Assembly: GCF_008831285.2 (NCBI RefSeq)
Contig: NC_045149.1
Location: 9,080,417-9,144,416, forward strand
Reading direction: 5' to 3'
From: Nymphaea colorata
Taxonomy: Eukaryota > Streptophyta > Magnoliopsida > Nymphaeales > Nymphaeaceae
DNA: 64,000 nt
This document shows, piece by piece, positions 33,626 through 46,301 of the stretch. The translations under genes and the position numbers were made by a program. Position 1 is the first letter of the stretch. The number at the start of each line of letters is the position of its first letter. The notes below the pieces were generated by a model. The model was given only the letters and a program-made list of their open reading frames with translations. It had not been told where the DNA came from and did not search any database.

Positions 33626-34274
33626 CATTACAGTAATGTTATGGAATCAATCCATTCTAATGATCAAATTGGTGGAAAATTAATCCATTTGATTAGTTTA
33701 GCCTATTAAAGAGTGCCACATATTAACTTTTAATAAATTTTTTTAATGCACTCCAAAAAATTTTATTTCAAATTAGTTAACTTCATAGTACATTTTTTTT
33801 TTCATTTACTTCATAAATGCGTTTTTAATTTTTTTTAGCAAATTAAATCACTTATATGGACATTGAATTGGCCAATTCACGGAATCACCAGAAATCTTAA
33901 ACTCCATGGCTGAATAAAAGCAATTCATCGTGAGAAAAATGAACAGTTATCTCATCTGCAATCTGAATTGAATGTCAATTTTTTCCTGCAAAATAAAATG
34001 TTACATATTTTGCTTTGATCAAGCAGAGACGAATCTTCCTTTGATCTATTCAATGAGTTAGGCAGGCCCTCACTAATTTTATTATATAAAAAAAACAAAG
34101 AATACGACCAACGTCTTTCATTTTCAGGGCTTTAATTTTAAGGCCGTCCTCTTACCTAAATGTGCAACAGAGCTCTTGTTGGCAAAAGCAGTGATTACTG
34201 TTGCAGGCTAACGTTAGCTTCACACATAGGCGCCCTCCAACAGCATGACGTTCTTTTTCATGGGTTTTTGTTAT
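33626..34274. other. No recognisable feature
   Basis: AT-rich. A piece near 34120-34220 (GGGCTTTAATTTTAAGGCCG, CAACAGAGCTCTTGTTGGCA, CCTCCAACAGCATG) is the inverse of sequence at about 1600-1790, so a diverged dispersed repeat is shared between the two places. Confidence 0.4.
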
Positions 34275-34966
34275 GCTCAAGGATGGAGCAAGTTTTTTTT
34301 TTTTTTAATGGGATATTAAGTATATAATTAATAAATTTTTAATTGGTTTTAGGACAGTGACTCAGACTCGTGAGGCGGCTTTATATAACTGAACCCAAGT
34401 TTACCGAAGTCTAACATGTAAATTCAAAATTTCAGATTGGGCTCTGTATAGGGGTGAACACGAGCCGAGTCAAGCCCGAGTTCAGTCAACTCAGCTTGAG
34501 CTTGATACGGCAGATACGTGTTGAGCTCGAGCTCGACTTGATTAAGGCTTGACAAACTCATTCAAATAGAATTGATATTCATCGCTACATGGTGAGTTGG
34601 AGTTCGACTCCATTAAGGCTCGACAAACTCGTTTGAATAGAATTGATATTCATCATTACGTGTTGAGCTCAACTCGATTAAGATTCGACAAACTCGTGAA
34701 CTTGTTTGAATATATCGACTTGATTAAAGTTCGACAAAATCTATTAAGGCTCGAGCTAGACTCGGCAGTTACGTGCTGAGCTCAAACTCAACTCGATTAT
34801 TTGAACGAGTGGACTCATGAACTCAAGCAGTTCGACTTGTTAAGCAAATGACTCGGCTCGAACTCATTCACAAGCCGAGCTTTAACGAGTCAAGCTTGAG
34901 TAGCTCAACTCGTTGTTTACCCCTAGCTTTGTGGGCACAGAGCCCCCACCTATCTCTGCCCCTGAT
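34275..34966. repeat. Dispersed repeat family C, copy 3, split by a hAT MITE
   Basis: The left part begins CTCAAGGATGGAGCAAGTTT at about 34277. The right part, CACAGAGCCCCCACCTATCT then CTGCCCC, follows the nested element and closes at about 34963. The split point carries the nested element's target duplication. Confidence 0.5.
34449..34925. mobile_element. hAT-type MITE (family B), 477 bp, nested in family C
   Basis: Termini TAGGGGTGAACA and TGTTTACCCCTA are inverted at 11 of 12 bases. The 8-bp flanks GCTCTGTA (34441-34448) and GCTTTGTG (34926-34933) match at 6 of 8. The interior is an irregular array of GAGCTCGAGCTCGACTTG-like blocks and their complements. Open frames inside it are by-products of the repeat. 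Relatives are at 42097 and 56805. Confidence 0.75.
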
Positions 34967-36480
34967 TATTTCAAGCTTTTCCACAGTGCGCATTTTATTT
35001 TTTATATTCACTTTCTTTCAAATTATCACTTTCTTTCAAATGATCAATCCCCTATCAATAAAAGGTCTAGTTTTGGTGCTTTTGGGATGCCTTTGTTACG
35101 GTTCAACTTGCACTAATATTAGTGACACCTTTTCCCAATACAGGCGTTTGACATCTCAACTCACAAGAGACTAGCTGCCTATCAGCTGTCTCAGTAGCCA
35201 TTTTTTATATGAAAACTTTTGTACAAAAAAATATAGATGGAATTAACAAAACCAGTCAAACAAAGCTCTTTTGAGTCTTCAATTTTCCGTATGAAAATAA
35301 TAAATTCTGTGGTTGTATAGCAACTTGATGGAAAATGACAATCTAACCAAATTCATTTGGACAATGACAATATCACCAAATTGATTAACTGTGCCACCCG
35401 GTTTTAGCTTGTATCTTCATGTAATGTGAGCACTCTGTTTCACAAATGCAATCATAATAGACATTCAAACGCCAACATTTATAAAATTAAAAAAAATAAA
35501 TGTGTGAATCCAATCATATGAGGTGTTTAAAATTAACAGTCTTAAAATTTTCTTTTGTAAAATCTAATGTAGAAATCAAAATTTTGTAAACTTTATCTTT
35601 TTATCTTCAAGCATAATACGTATATCAATATCGTTAAATTTAGGGAAAAAAGTGTTTGAATATGTATACATAAGTAGCTACCAGACCATATAAGACGTTA
35701 TTGGAAGACATCTTGGTCGTCAATTTCAAAGAAATTAAATACTGGAGATTAAGTTTCAAATATAAAAGTTTAGGTGTTTTTTTCAAGAGTTCAAAATACC
35801 CTTCAAATGAGGAGATAAAGAAAAAGAAAAACGCACAACTTTGCTTAAACGAAACCCTTTATCTCCTTAAACAATTTTAATAGGGGCCGAAATATAATTT
35901 TTCAATATTTTTATATACGTATTAAACTAAACTTTTGAAATTTACATATAATTTGTAGACTTTTAAGCGGCCTCCATGGCTCCACCTCTAAATACATGAC
36001 ACTTAGGCCAACTACCGACGAAGAATTGTACTAAGCATATTAACAAAATTACAATACTGGATTTCTTTTGGTTTGTAGATAGGGATACAATGAAGCAAAA
36101 AATAAAAAAAAAGAGAGAAAGAGAGAGAGGGGGGAAATAGTGGAGTGAGATATTAAAATAAAAGGGAGAGTTGGGTGAGGGGTCGTTGTCCCTGATCTCA
36201 CGCACCATGTGTTCCTCCCGCAAAACCAGGGCAACCCTCCCCTCCATTAAACAATTGCAAAGGCAGGGAAGAGAGGCTGCCATGCCCGCGTTCCAGTACA
36301 CTTAGTGCCTTGGTGGCGTAGTTGGCTGACTCGCCGAGTTGGCTCGGGACGCTTCGTGGGGTGGGGCTGCCACTTGTCCAGCTTCGTTCCTCCAATAAAT
36401 AAATAAAAGGGAACGGGACGGTCCAGACCTAGCCCTTGGGGCGGCCGGGGGTTTGGAACTGGCATGAAACATGCATGCTA
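34967..36480. other. Intergenic DNA with a family C-like fragment
   Basis: Around 35880-35990, GGGGCCGAAATATAATTTTT and CGGCCTCCATGGCTCCACCT resemble the right half of family C. Overlapping frames at 35963-36465 have no recognisable domain. GC content rises at 36300-36460 without an identifiable gene. Confidence 0.4.
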
Positions 36481-37009
36481 AATAAAAATATTTTCAATTT
36501 CTTTGTCGGACGAATTCTTACTTTGAAAGAATGTAATAGGACTCAAACTAACAATTTTCAAAAATTTAATACATGAAATTGGATTTCCTATAATGTGAGG
36601 AGGGATGTGTCTTTTCTTTACTTCCTTTAGGCTCTGCCCCTGCTTTTGGCTGCCAGTGATCCCAAAGGGTATTTACCTGTGACGCTGCTAAAAAAAAAGA
36701 AAAAATAATACTCATTCACTGCTTTTTTATACTTAAAGGGGCATTATGTATACAACCAAACAAATATTTAAAAATATTAATATAAAAATAAAGAAACATC
36801 GGGCCACAACAGCCTATATGTGACTTGCCTCTGCTATTTGCGGTGTTTAAGCCGACATGTTACTAATTTATCCATCATCATGTTTCTCTCTTAAAAAAAT
36901 GGAAGTATTTATATTTTTTATTAATTTTTATATATATTTTTTTGAATTCCTTTAAACTTTGGAACGATTATCCAGATCTGACTTTTTCATTACCCACTCA
37001 GGCCTTAAA
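36481..37009. other. No certain feature
   Basis: AT-rich non-coding DNA. GCCTCTGCTATTTG near 36828 may be a family C remnant. Confidence 0.35.
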
Positions 37010-37256
37010 AAAAGGCACCATTATCGGACTGATTCGGTTGGATCCAATTAAACCCGGTTCGGCTTGATAAGATTTTTTAATATTAATTTTATTGATTTAT
37101 ATATATAATTAAAATATTTTATTATAATTAATTATGTTTATATTTTTAAATTTTAACCAAGTCGAGGACTCGAGTCTAAACTCGAGTTTTAAGTGTCGTG
37201 TTGAGCACGGGATCATGTTTCGGATGTCAGTTCGGCCGGAGCCCAACTCTACACAG
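37010..37256. repeat. Possible hAT-type MITE relic
   Basis: GGATCCAATTAAACCCGGTT blocks and an A/T core, closing with GTTCGGCCGGAGCCCAACTC, have the texture of the hAT-type MITEs (compare 31320-31478), but termini could not be paired. Confidence 0.3.
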
Positions 37257-38417
37257 GTATAACGAATAATGGCCCATAGTGGTGCCCTATTATTTTGATT
37301 TTATGAACTAAAAAAAGTAAGTTTTGAAAAGAAAAAATTGTATAGGCCTTAGCCGATAGGAGCCATAATACAGGGCGATATTGATGACACGAACGAGCAT
37401 GACGAAAGCGAGTTCTCCATTATTGAAGGAGAAAAAATTATCTTTGCGGTGGGCTTTTTCAACTATGTCACCACAACTAAGGCTAGTCCAGAGGGCAGAT
37501 CTTGTCACTTAAACTTGAGACTACACCCAACATTTATATTTTTAGCTTTCTCATGTTAAATTGATGTCAATATTATGATTAGATGAAACTCAAAATAGCT
37601 AAAGATTTTATATATATATATATATATTGAAAAAGTTATAATAAAGTTAAATGACATCAATATATACATTGAATTTGATCGATCTTTTACTCAGTCACAT
37701 AATTTGGACATTGGAACCTCATGTATGAAGTCGGATGTTTGAAAAACAGCATGTGCACACCTGACAATTGAGCATTCATGAAGTCACATAACATTTCTTC
37801 TTACGCAGCGGTGCACAAGGAAAGTAGACGCGGTCCCATCAGTTGAAAGCTATGTCACCAGCCCCTTTCATTTCCACGTTCCTCCTTAACCTGTTTTATG
37901 TTCCTTTCTTCTATTGATGGAGAAATCCGCCGGATAGCCGGCAGGGTCGGAGTCAAAGATTTTTTTTTTATTTATAGTGAAAGTTCTTAGAGGGATCGGG
38001 TCGATTTTGTTTTCTTCTAAAATTGTTGAAAATTCAACGTATGAAATCCCACGACACTCACGTGTGATTCTGAATGATGGTGAAGTGAATTTCATTATTA
38101 ACACCGATGTTGTTAAAATTTAATGTTATATTGCTAAAAGACAATTGCTGCATAATCAATATTAACAATGATTTAGTCATCTAACAAGAGCATCATGTAC
38201 CCGACAAAGTAAATGATGAGTGTCTCCCAAGCAAAATATATGTTTCAGTACTCCCTTCAACATCAATGGAAATTGAATGCGACATTTTCCATATGATGAT
38301 GATAGTGTGTAAATAAATGGTTTGATTTTTCATGGAGAGAGCATCGCTGGGCGTAGGGGCGGAGGCAAGTGTCGGCACTGTGTTATAATTGCTCACATGG
38401 ATTAAAAAAATATTTTT
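37257..38417. other. No recognisable feature
   Basis: AT-rich intergenic DNA with a short (TA)n at 37612-37627. No gene or RNA seen. Confidence 0.45.
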
Positions 38418-38511
38418 TTTCATATTGATACTTTATAATTTTTTTATTTACACATTGGTAATTTTTTCATATTGATACTTTATAACTTTTTTATTTACAC
38501 ATTGGTACCTC
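38418..38511. repeat. Two tandem 47-bp units
   Basis: CATATTGATACTTTATAA begins at 38421 and again at 38468. Both units continue with TTTATTTACACATTGGTA. Confidence 0.9.
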
Positions 38512-39403
38512 TTAATAATTCAAATTTTTATAACTAGTGCCCTTTACCCATAATTTTATCACTTTCTACATAACTAATTCTCTCACGAGCTGCGTCTTTA
38601 TAAAAGGCATCCATATGTTTCCTTGGTAAACGAAGGAGTGTGGAGGAAGGTGATGTCATGTGGTTGATGGTGATCTTCTTCGACGTTGAAGATCATGACG
38701 TAGCTCTTTTCTTCTCGTGTAAAATTAAAATGGTAGGTGAGGGCTTCCCGTGTTCCAAGTGTCTCGTACCGACCTCTTATTTCTTTAGGCACTGTCATAG
38801 TTTCCTTCCATTCATTTATTTTTTCAAGTCAATCGAAAGTTAGGCAGGACCTTTACCTGCCTTTCTAGAAATATTGTCATCTCCTATATATATATATATA
38901 TATATGGTTTTGGATGGAGAAATCCGACGGCCTCTCGCACAACATACTACCTCATAAATTGTATTAGATGATGTGTTTAATCATGATCTGATGCAATGCA
39001 TCTGGTGACTGTGATTCGATAGAGTTCAAAATAATGAGAGGATATGTATGTTGTATATGAAATGAATAGCTACCAAGACCCTCCCTCATGTAGTCATGAT
39101 GAGAATCATCTACATTGTTCATTTCCAGGAAATTAGTATGGTAAAGATTAAATTTCAAATATAGAAGGTAAGTATTTTTTAAGAGTTGGAAGAACCTTTG
39201 AAAGGAAGAGAGAGTTGGTAGATTGACTTAAAAATGAGGTAAATAAAAAACAGGAAAATTGGTAGTCCCTAACCAATTTCTTTTTCCAATATTGTCCCCA
39301 ATAAATTAAAGAAGAATATTTCAACCAGTTTAGTTATTTTCAAATTTAAGAATATTTTTCTCTACCATCGATATCAGAGTGGCACCAGTTTGCTCGTTGA
39401 TGC
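38512..39403. other. No recognisable feature
   Basis: AT-rich DNA with a (TA)n run at about 38885-38905. Short frames only. Confidence 0.45.
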
Positions 39404-39785
39404 CAGGTGTTAATAATCCAATTTTAACCGATACTCGAATCACCCTATTTAACGACTTAACTCAAATGATATCCAATAGGATTCGGATGTACATAAATAT
39501 TTGACTGGTTTTGGATTTAGATTCAAATTCAGATGAAATTTATATATTCTATATCCAAAGCTCTTACATTTTAAAAAATAGTTGGATTCGGTTCAAATTC
39601 AAATTTGGACTCAAATGTGAAGGTAAAAATCAGATTCAGATTGTGAAATCAGATTTCAGGTTTGAATTCAGATATAACTTTTTCTTCATTCACATCAAAT
39701 TCGAAATAGAATTGGAATACATGAATGTACCAAGAAGAGGATAAAGTTAAAGAATATATCCAATTCAAAATCCTTTGACCTCCTA
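39404..39785. mobile_element. hAT-type MITE (family A), decayed
   Basis: The right end TTTGACCTCCTA resembles the family A terminus TTGACATCCCTA. The left end CAGGTGTTAATAATCC is poor. The interior GGATTCGGTTCAAATTC-like blocks match family A. No target duplication is visible. The 77-codon frame inside it is part of the repeat. Confidence 0.5.
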
Positions 39786-39797
39786 ATTTTACACATT

Positions 39798-39801
<4 letters not shown>

Positions 39802-39842
<41 letters not shown>
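39802..39842. repeat. (GA)n microsatellite, about 41 bp
   Basis: Uninterrupted GA dinucleotides. Confidence 0.97.
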
Positions 39843-39845
<3 letters not shown>

Positions 39846-40435
39846 CAGTGATTCAGTAATTCACTCATCAGTCCTCACAACTTGTTTCTATAATCCCCAA
39901 AGGGTAAACAGAAAATTTACAGAAAAATGCTTTCGACTGCCGCAGCCTTTATTTGCTCTTTTATTTATAGATCATCGTCTAATAAATGTCAGTTAAAGCA
40001 AAAAAATAAAATGAGGCGTTAATCTTCAATAAAAAAACAAAAAAATAAAGGATACAGTTCTGAATCAATGAGTAAGCATTAAAATGTTTTCACATTGTAT
40101 CTCCCTGATTGCTTTAATAACTCTTGGCAAAGATGTCCATGATTGAATATAATTCAATCTTCGATCCAAATTCAAGATAAAAGTAGTTGGAGTCTATAAG
40201 AAAATTTACATGCTGTAATTTAAATATTTTACAGAGTTCATGTATCTGAATTTAATGAACCTCCTACTTAATCCGGCAGCATCTAAAGATTCAAACACGA
40301 TTCAATTGAAGGTCAAAGTAAGCGAGTAATATTGAAATTACAATCGAATCTGAGACGTCATATTGGTTGACAACCAAAACTCTTGGTTTACTATCATGAA
40401 GCTATTAATTTTCAATGGGGTTAGGAGTCATAGAG
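39843..40435. other. No recognisable feature
   Basis: AT-rich intergenic DNA. Confidence 0.45.
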
Positions 40436-40672
40436 GAGAGTGTTTGATTGCTTCGGATTTAAAATCCAATGGATTTGACATGATATGCTTTTACTAATAT
40501 GGCAAAAGATCTATGGTAAAATTTATAGGTCTATCAAACTGAATTTGAAATCCTTGTTTCCCTTTTAGTTTTGAGAAAAGGTCTAATTTAAGATCGGAGG
40601 ATGATGGTCTGATCTTAAATACACAATTCTCAAATCCTCAAGATTTTAGATCAAAGGCAATCAAACACCACT
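40436..40672. mobile_element. MITE with GTGTTTGATTGC termini
   Basis: GTGTTTGATTGC at 40440-40451 is exactly inverted at 40657-40668, and similarity continues inward for about 16 more bases with six mismatches (GGATTTAAAATCC against GATCTAAAATCT). The GTTTGATTGC-type terminus is common in Tourist and hAT MITEs. No target duplication could be fixed. A similar start (GCGTTTGATCGCCTTGCATT) occurs at 50694. Confidence 0.6.
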
Positions 40673-41096
40673 TAATTTATTTTTTAGTAAGCTTTGGGGC
40701 CAAGCGCTCGAGGTTTGCTTTTGGCAAATTCGATTACATAGAAAAATGCGAGTGCATGTTAGGATTTATAAGACTCAAGAAAAAAATCTTGCAAAAGCGA
40801 TATACAAATTAGATTGTGCCAGATTTTGAAAATTAATAGTTTTAACTTCCTCTACTTGATCGTAAAATCTAATGTGGAAATTGGGTGAAGCTTTTGTTCT
40901 ATCTTCTCAGACATTTTGCATGGGATTTATAAACGATGGTCGGAGATACATTTGAGGAGGAATATTTTTTATGATCCAATTAATCTACTGATTCATATTT
41001 CTTTGTATAAAAGTTAATTAATATATTTAAAATTCTTTCATATTCTAGATAAATGTGATCAAACATAATAAAGTGCTCTAAAGGATAGTATGTCAA
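40673..41096. other. No recognisable feature
   Basis: AT-rich intergenic DNA without visible repeat ends. Confidence 0.4.
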
Positions 41097-41420
41097 TATA
41101 TTTTATTTGAATAGGATATCCAACTGAACTATTCCAAAAAAAAATGGGAAAAAAAAGTTAATATTCTATTGAGAAATCAGATTGGGTTTGGATATACGAA
41201 ATGACAACTGATCGGATTTTCATATTAATTATCTAAAGTGTACTTTCGCCTATTTTGTATTTCTGTCACCTGCTTTGTATTAATTATGCATATTTTTTCA
41301 TGGAATCTTATATATATATATACATGTATACATACTTTTCCATATCTCGTATCCAAAAATTCTAAGCTTATCGTGTCTATACCCGATCCCCTATACCTGT
41401 ACTCGTATCCGTATATATCC
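41097..41420. repeat. Family A-like hAT MITE fragment
   Basis: AGGATATCCAACTGAACTAT and AGAAATCAGATTGGGTTTGG closely follow the interior of the 42732 element. The ends are missing or replaced, so this is a fragment. Confidence 0.45.
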
Positions 41421-41686
41421 CTTTGACTTAGTAAATTGAACTCACAGAGACCAAGCTAAAGCAGCTACTAGAGACTGGACCCCCCTTGGAAGCTGCCAAT
41501 TCAACAGATCATGCGTGCTTCTCAGGTTCTCTCAACCCCTCAGGACACCACAAATATTGGAAATAGATCTCCCATCACTTGAAACCAAGCAGAGATGTCT
41601 CTCACAAGGTTAGACCAGGTAGCTCAGCTGAAGACAAAATAAATGATCCTTTAGGCTCTTCATGGATAACCTTCTTCAACCAAGCC
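41421..41686. other. No recognisable feature
   Basis: Short unassigned interval. Confidence 0.4.
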
Positions 41687-41885
41687 AAACACGGATGGAG
41701 CTAGAAATTTTTCATGAGGAGGTCTGAATTAAAGTTTCTAAATTTTGACACAGGCCGAAATATCATTTTTCAAAATTTTTATAAAAGACAAGTAAAATTT
41801 TCTAAAATTTACATAAAAATTAAAGAAAAGAATTGAGGTGGGGCCAGGGCCCATGCACCCCCCTTGGTTCTACTCATGATGCCAA
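41687..41885. repeat. Dispersed repeat family C, copy 4
   Basis: Begins AACACGGATGGAGCTAGAAA and ends in CCCCCCTTGGTTCTACTCAT, with an A/T-rich core that includes ACATAAAAATTAAAG. More diverged than copy 2. Confidence 0.45.
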
Positions 41886-42096
41886 ATCATATCATCATGC
41901 AGTCAAGTAAATGGTTTTTTTTTCAAATATTATTTTCTGCTGCCCAACGCGGCTGCTGTCCCATCAATCATTTGTTTTCATTACAAAGGGTTATGGCCTC
42001 AAAACTTGTCAAAGCTTCATAGAGAAAGTTCAAATATTAAGATATATATTTTTTTATGTATTATCACCTTGTAACTTTGATCACCAAACTAGCAAC

Positions 42097-42516
42097 TAGG
42101 GCTGCACACAAGCCAAGTCGAGCTCTCGACTTGAGTAAGAAAACTTGAGCTCGATCCAAGCCGAGCTCTATAGAACAAGCTTGAGTTCAACTCAATAATA
42201 CGATGTCAAGCTTCACCTCGAGTCATTTAACTCACTTCTGTTAAGTCTGTATCGTTTCTTTTAACTCGTTAATTTGTTTAATTCATTTAATTTCTTTACT
42301 CATTCATTTAACTCTTCTCTTATATATTTTGGCATTCACTATGTAGTCGAGCTTAGTCGAGTTCAAACAAGTTGCGTTCTTACAATTCAAACTCGAACTT
42401 GTTTAACATTTCAAACACACATTTGAACTCGAGCTCAATTCATTTATAAATGAGTCAAGTTTTGACAAGTGAGTTCAAGTCGAGCTCCAGCTGGCTCAAC
42501 TTATTATGAAGCCCTA
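42097..42516. mobile_element. hAT-type MITE (family B), 420 bp, with target duplication
   Basis: Left terminus TAGGGCTGCACACAAGCC, right terminus ATTATGAAGCCCTA. The flanks CTAGCAAC (42089-42096) and CTAACAAC (42517-42524) match at 7 of 8, the hAT duplication size. The interior is made of GAGCTCGA/TCGAGCTC blocks and their derivatives. Confidence 0.78.
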
Positions 42517-42731
42517 CTAACAACCATGTTAATATTACTAAGTTTATCGGTTACAAATCTAGGCCATGATGAATTTATGAATCACAATATGGAAAATTAG
42601 ATTAATTAGTTGGCCATACCTTATGAATGAAGTTGAAAATTTTCCGACCAAAAAAAAAAGGGATATAAGCCAAGCTGAAAACGTACGTATCTTAGCTACA
42701 ACTGCCCCATCTTGGCAACTCAAAAAACAAA

Positions 42732-43164
42732 CAGGGATGTTCATATATCTGATTTTAATAAGATATCCGACCAAACCATTTTGAAAAAGTAGGGTATAGA
42801 AAAATTTTAATATTCAATTAAGAAATTGGATCAGATTCAGATTCAAGAAATGACATCCAATCGCTTCGAACTTAGATTCAGATTTAGATACACAAATATC
42901 AAATTGGGTTTGAATTCACATCCAATTTTGTTATAAATAACTAACATATATCCACTGTTCTTACATTTTGAAAATCATTTAGATTCGGTTCAAAATGCGG
43001 ATGTAGATATGAACATAAAAACTTAAATTCGAATTGTGAAACTGGATTTCAGATTTATATATGACTTTTTTCCGTTTTTGTTCGAATCTGAATATTTCAA
43101 TATAAAAAAAATCGGATGCGATTAAGAGTATATACAATTCAAATCTAATCCATTGACATCCCCA
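42732..43164. mobile_element. hAT-type MITE (family A), 433 bp
   Basis: Left CAGGGATGT (42732-42740) and right ACATCCCCA (43156-43164) are near-inverse. The flanks AAAACAAA and CAAGCAAA match at 6 of 8 but are low-complexity. The interior of GATTCAGATTCAAGAA-like blocks matches the 7163-7603 element. Confidence 0.65.
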
Positions 43165-44760
43165 CAAGCAAAACTCTCTTCAATTTGACTTGACTACAAG
43201 ACTCTTCTCTTTTTGCCGATAGACCAAGCCTTGGTACAGCAGTTTGACAAATTACAACCCCAGCTTAGACATTGGAAGTGATTGTCATAACCCTCAAGTA
43301 TCAATAGAAAAGAATCAATTTCCTCTTGCATGGGTCCCTGCAACGTCCTGATGTGAAAAGTCATTAATTTTCAAGGGACCCATTGATTTAATTTAGGTCT
43401 TTTCGTATGAAAACCATAAGCCTTCCTTCATGGGGATAGGAAATTTGGTACATATATGAACTTTCTTGTTCATTTTCTAATGGGGAAAACAGTTCACACC
43501 TTTGCCGTATTATCCATGCATGAAAATGCTTCGTAGTTTGAATATACTTTTGGTCATCTCTGCACCTTTCTTCCCTACTTTTCAGCGCCCCCCTAATTGC
43601 TGTCACTAATCAGCTTTTGGCTCTACCTGTACCTACTCTCTCATTAATGCATTTCTCACATGTGCCCTTCTGAAAGTCACAATCGGCGGGAAAGTTGCCT
43701 TCATCTTCGAGGGGACTGGTAGGTAGTAGTCTTTGTTTCGAGTTCTCATAGTGTCAACTCTATATGCCGTAAAAGATGAAACACTGGTATGCAAATTGAA
43801 GCATATTGGGTGCGTCCCTCTCAGACATTAAAATCAAACTTGATACCCAAAAGAACAACGAGTGGAAGAATGAAAATTTCGGCTCTTAACCAGATGGTAG
43901 GATGAAATACTCCTCCTGTTAATCACTTGAAAGTGATCTGTCTTCAACTCTTACCAAGCTCCTATTGATCATCACGTCTGATTTCTTATATATTAGCCTA
44001 CATATCGTCCAGTGCATTGTATCAGGTGGTGTACTTAAGGAGGAGCATGAGGATAGGGGAAAAAGGGATGACTCTAACTAATGGCACTTAGAATGCTTAA
44101 TGAAACTAATCTAATCTCAATCAAACACGAAACAAATTAGCTATGCCGAGAAGAATTAGATTTGAAGAGAATGGACTAATCCTACAGAGCTATATACATT
44201 CTATAGCTTTTTTCGTGTTTGACGTGTAATTAAGAGTCGAACTCATAATCCTGATCAATGCAAATTTTTAGGTAAATGATTCGTAGGAATCTGTTTTCTG
44301 ATATCATTATCGCGCTTGGCACCGGCGTAAGCTGGAGAGTTGTTTTCACTCATATTGAAAAGCTAGAGGAGTTGTTGTGGTGGCCAATTAAAAACTAAGC
44401 AAGAGGATTTCTCGTGGGTTTTCCATGAAGCCTAATCATTTACCAGTTTGCTTGTGATGTGGACATTTTCTCTTAGTGAGACAAAGGGCTCCAATAATTG
44501 TAGCTGCAGTATTCAATGGGGGAAATCTTTTGTCTTCTAGTTGCCACAGTCATCCTCATTGAAGTCAAAGTTTTTCTTCATTTTTTTTCTTCCTTCCTAC
44601 TTTCCTACTTTGAATGATTTCCCTAATATTAGGCGTCATATAGGTGTTTGGCAGTCTTTTATCCATTAAATTTAAGCAAATTTACATTTAGTGCCTACTT
44701 TTTTACTGTAATTTTAAGAGAAAGCCTATGGGTTTTAAATTTCTTAATAAGATTACTTCT
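43165..44760. other. AT-rich intergenic DNA
   Basis: No gene recognised. A 72-codon minus-strand frame at 43388-43606 has no known domain. Confidence 0.45.
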
Positions 44761-44891
44761 GAGGCATCGGGCTAGCCTGCCCGGCTGCCATTTTGGCAGC
44801 CCGGTTTCCGCCCGGGCCAGCTTGAGCCTGTTTGCACGATTCGAGTTAGGCGAGGGCCCGAAAGCCCATCCAGCCCCCAACCCGGTGCCTA
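44761..44891. mobile_element. Short GC-rich MITE-like element
   Basis: Left GAGGCATCGGGCTAG and right CAACCCGGTGCCTA are approximately inverse. The interior is GC-rich (GCCCGGCTGCC, GCCCGGTTTCCGCCCGGGCC), like the 62-166 element. No convincing target duplication. The overlapping opposed frames here reflect the composition. Confidence 0.5.
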
Positions 44892-46088
44892 CTCTTACTT
44901 TGACAAGAATGGCCTAGCTAAATTGGTGCCTGTGATATGAAAAAGTTTACTCAAAAGCTAGCTCTGAAGTACTTTAAATAAATTTGTTACTTTGGACCAA
45001 TTGATTTTAATGATAGGTCTATGCCTTATTTGAAACTTTGTAAAAGTCGGTGTGTGAGCCGATTCGGTAGGGCTGCCGATCAGGATACGAACATATTAGA
45101 AAAGTCATTTTAAAAATAACTGAACAATCAAAAAATGTAATTTAAAAATAAGACTATATTCTTATAATATTTCTCAAAATCCATAAAAGAGTCCAAGAGA
45201 GGGATGATTTCTGGAAGAGGCCAAAGCCCACCCCTTTTCTTCGTGCCTCCGTGATTCAGCTGTTTTGGAACTTAGGTGGAAAGCGATACATCCGTCGACT
45301 AAAGTGTCACACATCTATCATTTACAAGCTAAAAGAAGAACACTTATGAAAATCAAACTAAAGACCAAATTTTCGCCGACTCACTGGTCAGACCAGCTTG
45401 GGGTGAAATTTCACCCTTAAGGTAAACTATATGTTCTCTCAAGTCAAACACGGATGAAATTTTTTAAAATATTCACACTATGATTACAACCACACAGTGG
45501 AAAAAGTTTTCCAGTATTAATTTTCCCGTACAGCATGAAATAATTGGCGCTGACATAGTTTTGGTGCCATTGAGCGCCCCACATTATAAAGTCTCTCTTC
45601 CTACACTAAAAAATTCACAACTTTGAGGCAGATTTAAGAGGAAACTGAGAAATTTTTCATCACTGACTTTTAGGCAATCGTTCATCCTATTATGTTTTCC
45701 ATGCTTTCTTTCTATGGACAGTTGTGTCGAGTTATTGAAAAGAGAAAAAAACGATTTTCATTGACAAATTGAACACCGTAGACTAACTAGAAAGAGACAA
45801 AGATGAGTTTGTCAATATCCATAGAATAGCGATGAGTTTGCAAATTGACCATAGATGTATGTGCTACAATTAATATATTTTGAAGTCAATTTTGCCGTCA
45901 TCTTCTAAGAGTTTGAGAAATTTACGAATTACTCCTAATTTTTTATGTATTTACTAAATAGCACCAAAATTTGATAAATTATAAACGATATGATTTGACA
46001 AAACAATTGACAAATGCATGTTTCATGAATGAAAAATGTCAAGATATATTTAAAAGGACCACGTACATATAATTTCTTAAAAGAATAC
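44892..46088. other. Intergenic DNA
   Basis: GTGAGCCGATTCGGTAGGGC at about 45055 recurs in diverged form near 2373. No gene seen. Confidence 0.45.
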
Positions 46089-46091
46089 TAA

Positions 46092-46298
46092 GGGGGCGTT
46101 TGAATGCCAGTTTTTACAAAACTTCGTTTTTGTAAAAAGGAGTAAAATGTCAAGCCCTCCCTTAAATTAATTATAAAACTCTGGTTTTTGGGCATGTCAT
46201 TCAAGTTAGAAGCTCATCATAAAAAAAAAAATTGGTTTTTATAAAACGAAGTTTTTACAAAATTGGGTTAAATAAGAATGTCATCCCAATTTTCCCCC
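46092..46298. mobile_element. Tourist-like MITE (PIF/Harbinger type), 207 bp
   Basis: Flanked by TAA on both sides (46089-46091 and 46299-46301), the three-base target duplication of PIF/Harbinger elements. It starts GGGGGCGTTTGAATGCCA and ends in CCCCC. Inner arms with TTTTTACAAAACTTCG and CGAAGTTTTTACAAAA allow it to fold on itself. It has no coding capacity. The PIF/Harbinger relic near 60-62 kb is the only transposase of this superfamily in view, but it is dead. Confidence 0.7.
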
Positions 46299-46301
46299 TA
46301 A

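Noticed and set aside
34597-35174. Protein frames within the hAT MITE and flank
   Set aside because: Frames such as the one at 34597-34779 are by-products of the GAGCTCGA-type repeat, which stays open because of its composition.
44764-44880. GC-rich coding exon
   Set aside because: Both strands are open only because of GC-rich MITE-like sequence with inverse ends.
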